Shown here: positions 6,448 to 9,256 of the stretch, piece by piece
Numbering within the stretch: position 1 is the stretch's first letter
Layout of the letters: every line of letters begins with the position of its first letter
Assembly: GCA_018830745.1 (NCBI GenBank)
Contig: JAHJRU010000127.1
Coordinates: 1-9,256, forward strand
Direction: 5' to 3'
From: Chloroflexota bacterium
Lineage (GTDB): Bacteria > Chloroflexota > Dehalococcoidia > Dehalococcoidales > JAHJRU01
DNA: 9,256 bases
Translations under genes and position numbers: made by a program
The notes under the pieces: model-generated
What the model was told of the DNA's origin: nothing
The model's input: only the letters and a program-made list of their open reading frames with translations
Databases searched by the model: none

Positions 6448-7549
6448 AAAAAAGAGCGGGCAAATCAGCGACAGGTTTGGCGGACGGAGAAACCTGGTAT
6501 TTTTCAGCGGGCTGCTGGCTCTGGTGGCCGTTATCCTGCTGGATATCTACCTCGAAGCACAAATACTGGAACCTATGGGCTATTTCTATATCTTCTTTGC
6601 TCTGGTCGCCACCTGTTACGCCCTGTATCCTCTTTATGTCAATAGACGGCTGACCAGGTATTACTGGGAAAGAACCAGGCGGCACCGCCTTTCCGTTCTG
6701 GGACTGGCTTTTATCATCTTCCTGATTGCCGTAGCCCTGATTGGCCCCCTTCTAACGCCGGACCCCACCAAGGTAAATTTCGATAAAAAGAACACGCCAC
6801 CGGTTGGTTTCACCATTCAGCAATCAGTATTTGACACTAAAACGGACCAACTGGTAAGCAGAGAAACCCCGGGTACATGGCAACATCCCCTGGGAACGGA
6901 CGAAAAAGGGAGAGACATGCTGGCAATGCTGGTCTCCGGGGCGAGGGTCTCCCTGCAGGTGGGTCTGCTGGCTACCCTTATGGCTATATTCATCGGCGCC
7001 CTCATGGGTGTGATGTCGGCGTATCTGGGAGGCTGGTGGGACAATGCCCTGATGAGGTTTACCGATGTGATGATGACCTTTCCCTTTTTCCTGCTGCTGG
7101 TATTCATCATCTTCATCTTTGGGCCCTCACTGGCATTCATTATTCTGGCCATCGGCCTCACCGGCTGGACCGGCACCGCCCGGCTGGTCAGGAGCGAAAC
7201 CCTCTCCCTCAGAACCAGGGAATTTGTCATGGCGTCCAAGTCTCTCGGAGCCAGCGGCGCCAGAATTATCTTCCGGCACCTTATGCCCAACGTCATCAGC
7301 TCCATTATCGTCATTGCTACCCTGTCCATACCCGGTATCATCCTGGCGGAGGCAGCGCTGAGCTTCATTGGACTGGGCGACCCCACGGTTACCAGCTGGG
7401 GTGTGGTCCTGAATGCCGGCCAGAGAAGCCTGGATACCGCCTGGTGGGTAGCCGTTGAGCCTGGAATTATGCTTTTCTTAACCGTCCTGGCCTTTAATTT
7501 CCTGGGGGACGGCATCAGAGATGCCTTCGACCCCAGAAGTCAGCAATAG
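6440..7549 (+). CDS. Peptide-type ABC transporter permease (DppC/OppC family) with extra N-terminal helices
   Basis: A 369-residue permease, about 70 residues longer than usual for DppC. Residues 1-73 are additional and hold two hydrophobic segments (about 19-38 and 46-66). The canonical N terminus begins near YYWERTRRHRLSVLGLAFI (74-92). The extracytoplasmic loop then leads to HPLGTDEKGRDM (150-160), the OppC landmark. The EAA loop is at about 260-275 (REFVMASKSLGASGARI), and ALSFIGLGDP lies near the end. The ATG at 6440 overlaps the permease B stop by 8 bases, with AGGA at 6430-6433, so the long form is well supported as the translated one. The two extra helices may add membrane anchoring or contact the lipoprotein; their role is unknown. 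Confidence 0.94.
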   Translation: MTEKKSGQISDRFGGRRNLVFFSGLLALVAVILLDIYLEAQILEPMGYFYIFFALVATCYALYPLYVNRRLTRYYWERTRRHRLSVLGLAFIIFLIAVALIGPLLTPDPTKVNFDKKNTPPVGFTIQQSVFDTKTDQLVSRETPGTWQHPLGTDEKGRDMLAMLVSGARVSLQVGLLATLMAIFIGALMGVMSAYLGGWWDNALMRFTDVMMTFPFFLLLVFIIFIFGPSLAFIILAIGLTGWTGTARLVRSETLSLRTREFVMASKSLGASGARIIFRHLMPNVISSIIVIATLSIPGIILAEAALSFIGLGDPTVTSWGVVLNAGQRSLDTAWWVAVEPGIMLFLTVLAFNFLGDGIRDAFDPRSQQ

Positions 7550-7557
7550 GAGCCAAG

Positions 7558-8574
7558 GTGAACCATAACCTGCTAGAGGTCAAAAATCTCAAGACCTACT
7601 TCTTCACCCGCAACGGCGTGGTGCAGGCGGTTGACGGCGTTAACCTTGCCCTTCGTAAAGGAGAAAACCTCTGCCTGGTGGGAGAATCAGGGTGCGGTAA
7701 GACCGCCACCGCGCTATCCATTCTGCGCCTGATTGACAGCCCTCCGGGTAAAATACTCGGTGGTGAAATACTGTTCCACGACGAAGACCTGCTGCGCTGT
7801 CCCGAAGAGAGGCTGAGGCAAATAAGGGGCCGGGAAATAGCCATGATTTTTCAGGACCCCCAATCTTCGCTAAATCCGGTGTTTACCGTGGGCGACCAGA
7901 TAGCGGAACCGCTGAAGCTCCACCTCAAGTTGAATTCCAAAGAGGCGCTGGAGCGAGCCCGAGAATTGATGGAGCAGGTAGGCATACCGCAGGCTGATGA
8001 GCGGATGAAAGACTATCCCCACCAGTTCTCCGGCGGCATGAAGCAAAGGGTGATGATTGCCGCCGCCCTGTCCTGCGACCCGGAGATTCTCATAGCCGAT
8101 GAGCCGACCACCGCCCTCGACACCACCATAAAGGCGCAGATTCTGGATATTTTCCATGACCTGAAACAGGCAAGGAATATGTCCATTCTTTTTATTACCC
8201 ATGACATGGGCACCGTAGCCGGCATTGCCGACCGCATAGTGGTGATGTACGGGGGGAAGATAGCTGAGGTCGGGACCACCTTTGATATCTTTGACCAGCC
8301 GGCACACCCTTACACCCAGGGGTTGCTCACTTGTTTGCCCAACATCTCAGCCCAGCAACAGCGGTTAACCCCCATCCCCGGCACGATACCCAGTCTAATC
8401 GACCCGCCGTCCGGCTGTATTTTCCACCCCCGCTGCCCCAAACGGATGCCCATCTGCGACCAGGAGGACCCACCGGAGGTGTTCATCTCCGATGAGCACC
8501 GGGTGGTATGTCAGCTGTACAAGCAACCAGTGACGTCCCCGGGGAAAACAGGAGATACCCACAGTGCCCAATGA
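7558..8574 (+). CDS. Peptide-type ABC transporter ATPase (DppD/OppD family)
   Basis: A 338-residue cytoplasmic ATPase that powers the importer together with the next gene. The Walker A motif is GESGCGKTA at 42-50, the Q-loop is in [11 protein letters not shown], the ABC signature is FSGGMKQR at 157-164, Walker B ends in D181-E182 (LIADEPTTALD), and the switch histidine is H215 (ITHDMG). The C-terminal oligopeptide-transporter domain contains C287, C293, C300 and C318 in a C-x5-C-x6-C-x17-C pattern, which in OppD-type proteins has been associated with an Fe-S cluster. The start is GTG at 7558 with AGGAG at 7548-7552 overlapping the preceding stop. It overlaps the next ATPase gene by 11 bases. 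All catalytic residues are present, so it should be active. Confidence 0.95.
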   Translation: MNHNLLEVKNLKTYFFTRNGVVQAVDGVNLALRKGENLCLVGESGCGKTATALSILRLIDSPPGKILGGEILFHDEDLLRCPEERLRQIRGREIAMIFQDPQSSLNPVFTVGDQIAEPLKLHLKLNSKEALERARELMEQVGIPQADERMKDYPHQFSGGMKQRVMIAAALSCDPEILIADEPTTALDTTIKAQILDIFHDLKQARNMSILFITHDMGTVAGIADRIVVMYGGKIAEVGTTFDIFDQPAHPYTQGLLTCLPNISAQQQRLTPIPGTIPSLIDPPSGCIFHPRCPKRMPICDQEDPPEVFISDEHRVVCQLYKQPVTSPGKTGDTHSAQ

Positions 8575-9256
8575 CAAATTGATAACGGTAGAAAACCTGA
8601 GGAAGTATTACCCTATTACCGCCGGTTTTCTCTCCCGGACGGTGGCCGAGGTGAAAGCGGTGGACGGGGTTTCCTTCTACCTGGCAGAAGGCGAAACGCT
8701 GGGATTAGTGGGCGAATCCGGTTGCGGCAAGTCAACCCTGGGCAGGACCATGCTGAGGCTGGAAGAGCCTACCGCCGGCAGCATACTCTACCAGGGCAAC
8801 GAAATCCTTAAGTGGGATAAAAGGAGGCTGAAGGAGCTACGTAAAGAAGCCCAGATGATATTCCAGGACCCTCAATCCTCGCTTGACCCCCGGATGACCA
8901 TCGGGGATACCATCGGTGAAGCGCTGCTTATCCACGGCATGAAGAGTGAAGCAGAGAGGCTGGAAAAGGTAGCGGACCTGCTCCAGCGGGTAGGACTGGA
9001 ATCCCAGCATGCCACCAGGTACCCCCACGAACTAAGCGGAGGACAGAAGCAGCGGGTAGGCATCGCCCGTGCCCTAGCGGTAAGCCCCAAACTCATTGTG
9101 GCTGATGAACCCGTCAGCGCCCTGGATGTATCCGTTCAGGCCCAGATTCTTAACCTGATGATAGACCTGCAGCGCGATTTTGGCTTAGCTTACCTGTTCA
9201 TCGCCCACGACATGGCGGTTATGGCACATATGTCAAATCGGATTGCGGTGATGTAC
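8564..9256 (+). CDS. Peptide-type ABC transporter ATPase (DppF/OppF family), 3' end outside window
   Basis: The frame opens at GTG 8564 and is uninterrupted to the window end, giving 231 residues of a protein usually around 320-340 long. The first residues are [21 protein letters not shown], with the [15 protein letters not shown] insertion typical of OppF/DppF, which follows the initial beta strand. Walker A is GESGCGKST at 50-58, the Q-loop is in [12 protein letters not shown], the signature is LSGGQKQR at 157-164, Walker B ends in D181-E182 ([10 protein letters not shown]), and the switch histidine is H215 (IAHDM). AGGAG at 8550-8554 precedes the GTG by 9 bases. The gene begins 11 bases inside the end of the ATPase D gene, so the two are translationally coupled. 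It completes a D/F heterodimer; the missing C-terminal domain lies beyond the window. Confidence 0.94.
   Translation, partial: MPNDKLITVENLRKYYPITAGFLSRTVAEVKAVDGVSFYLAEGETLGLVGESGCGKSTLGRTMLRLEEPTAGSILYQGNEILKWDKRRLKELRKEAQMIFQDPQSSLDPRMTIGDTIGEALLIHGMKSEAERLEKVADLLQRVGLESQHATRYPHELSGGQKQRVGIARALAVSPKLIVADEPVSALDVSVQAQILNLMIDLQRDFGLAYLFIAHDMAVMAHMSNRIAVMY

Noticed and set aside
1..9256. A hidden defence, mobile or CRISPR-like system
   Set aside because: Every gene belongs to a recognised transport or metal-regulation family, gaps are short, and no direct-repeat array, transposase, integrase, attachment site or RNA gene was seen on either strand.

Overview
The window holds ten protein genes, all on the + strand and tightly packed, with no RNA gene, CRISPR array, insertion sequence or long non-coding stretch; the largest gap is about 120 bases. 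The DNA is moderately GC-rich (mid-50s % by eye), uses AGG/AGA arginine and ATA isoleucine codons freely, and uses GTG or TTG as a start in several genes. The gene families and the feoB / small Cys-rich protein / DtxR-FeoA arrangement suggest an anaerobic bacterium, most likely Chloroflexota (Dehalococcoidia-like). This is a judgement from family resemblance, not a proven assignment.

Region 1 (start to 2134) is the end of a ferrous-iron uptake operon: the membrane half of FeoB (cut by the window edge), a 60-residue cysteine-rich zinc-ribbon-like protein, and a DtxR-type metal-dependent regulator fused to a FeoA-like domain. The three genes overlap each other (4 and 11 bases), so they are probably co-transcribed and translationally coupled. 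The likely logic is Fe(II) import by FeoB with feedback from the metal-sensing regulator.

Region 2 (2135 to 3580) is a two-gene arsenic resistance operon: an ArsR/SmtB repressor and an ACR3-type arsenite efflux carrier, overlapping by 8 bases. A near-consensus sigma-70-type promoter lies directly in front of arsR. Its -10 box sits inside candidate inverted-repeat operators, and its predicted transcription start falls at or almost at the arsR ATG, suggesting a leaderless mRNA. No arsenate reductase is visible in the window.

Region 3 (3581 to the end) is an oligopeptide/dipeptide-type ABC importer operon in the classical order: lipoprotein solute-binding protein, permease B, permease C, ATPase D, ATPase F (cut at the window end). 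A plausible promoter and a perfect Shine-Dalgarno precede the binding-protein gene, and the later genes are overlapping or separated by a few bases. Permease C has an unusual N-terminal extension with two extra predicted membrane helices.

Overall this looks like ordinary chromosomal transport and metal-homeostasis DNA. I found no convincing novel system. The points most worth a second look are the probably leaderless, self-operated arsR, the shortened winged-helix of the DtxR-FeoA protein, the small Cys-rich Feo partner and the extended permease C.
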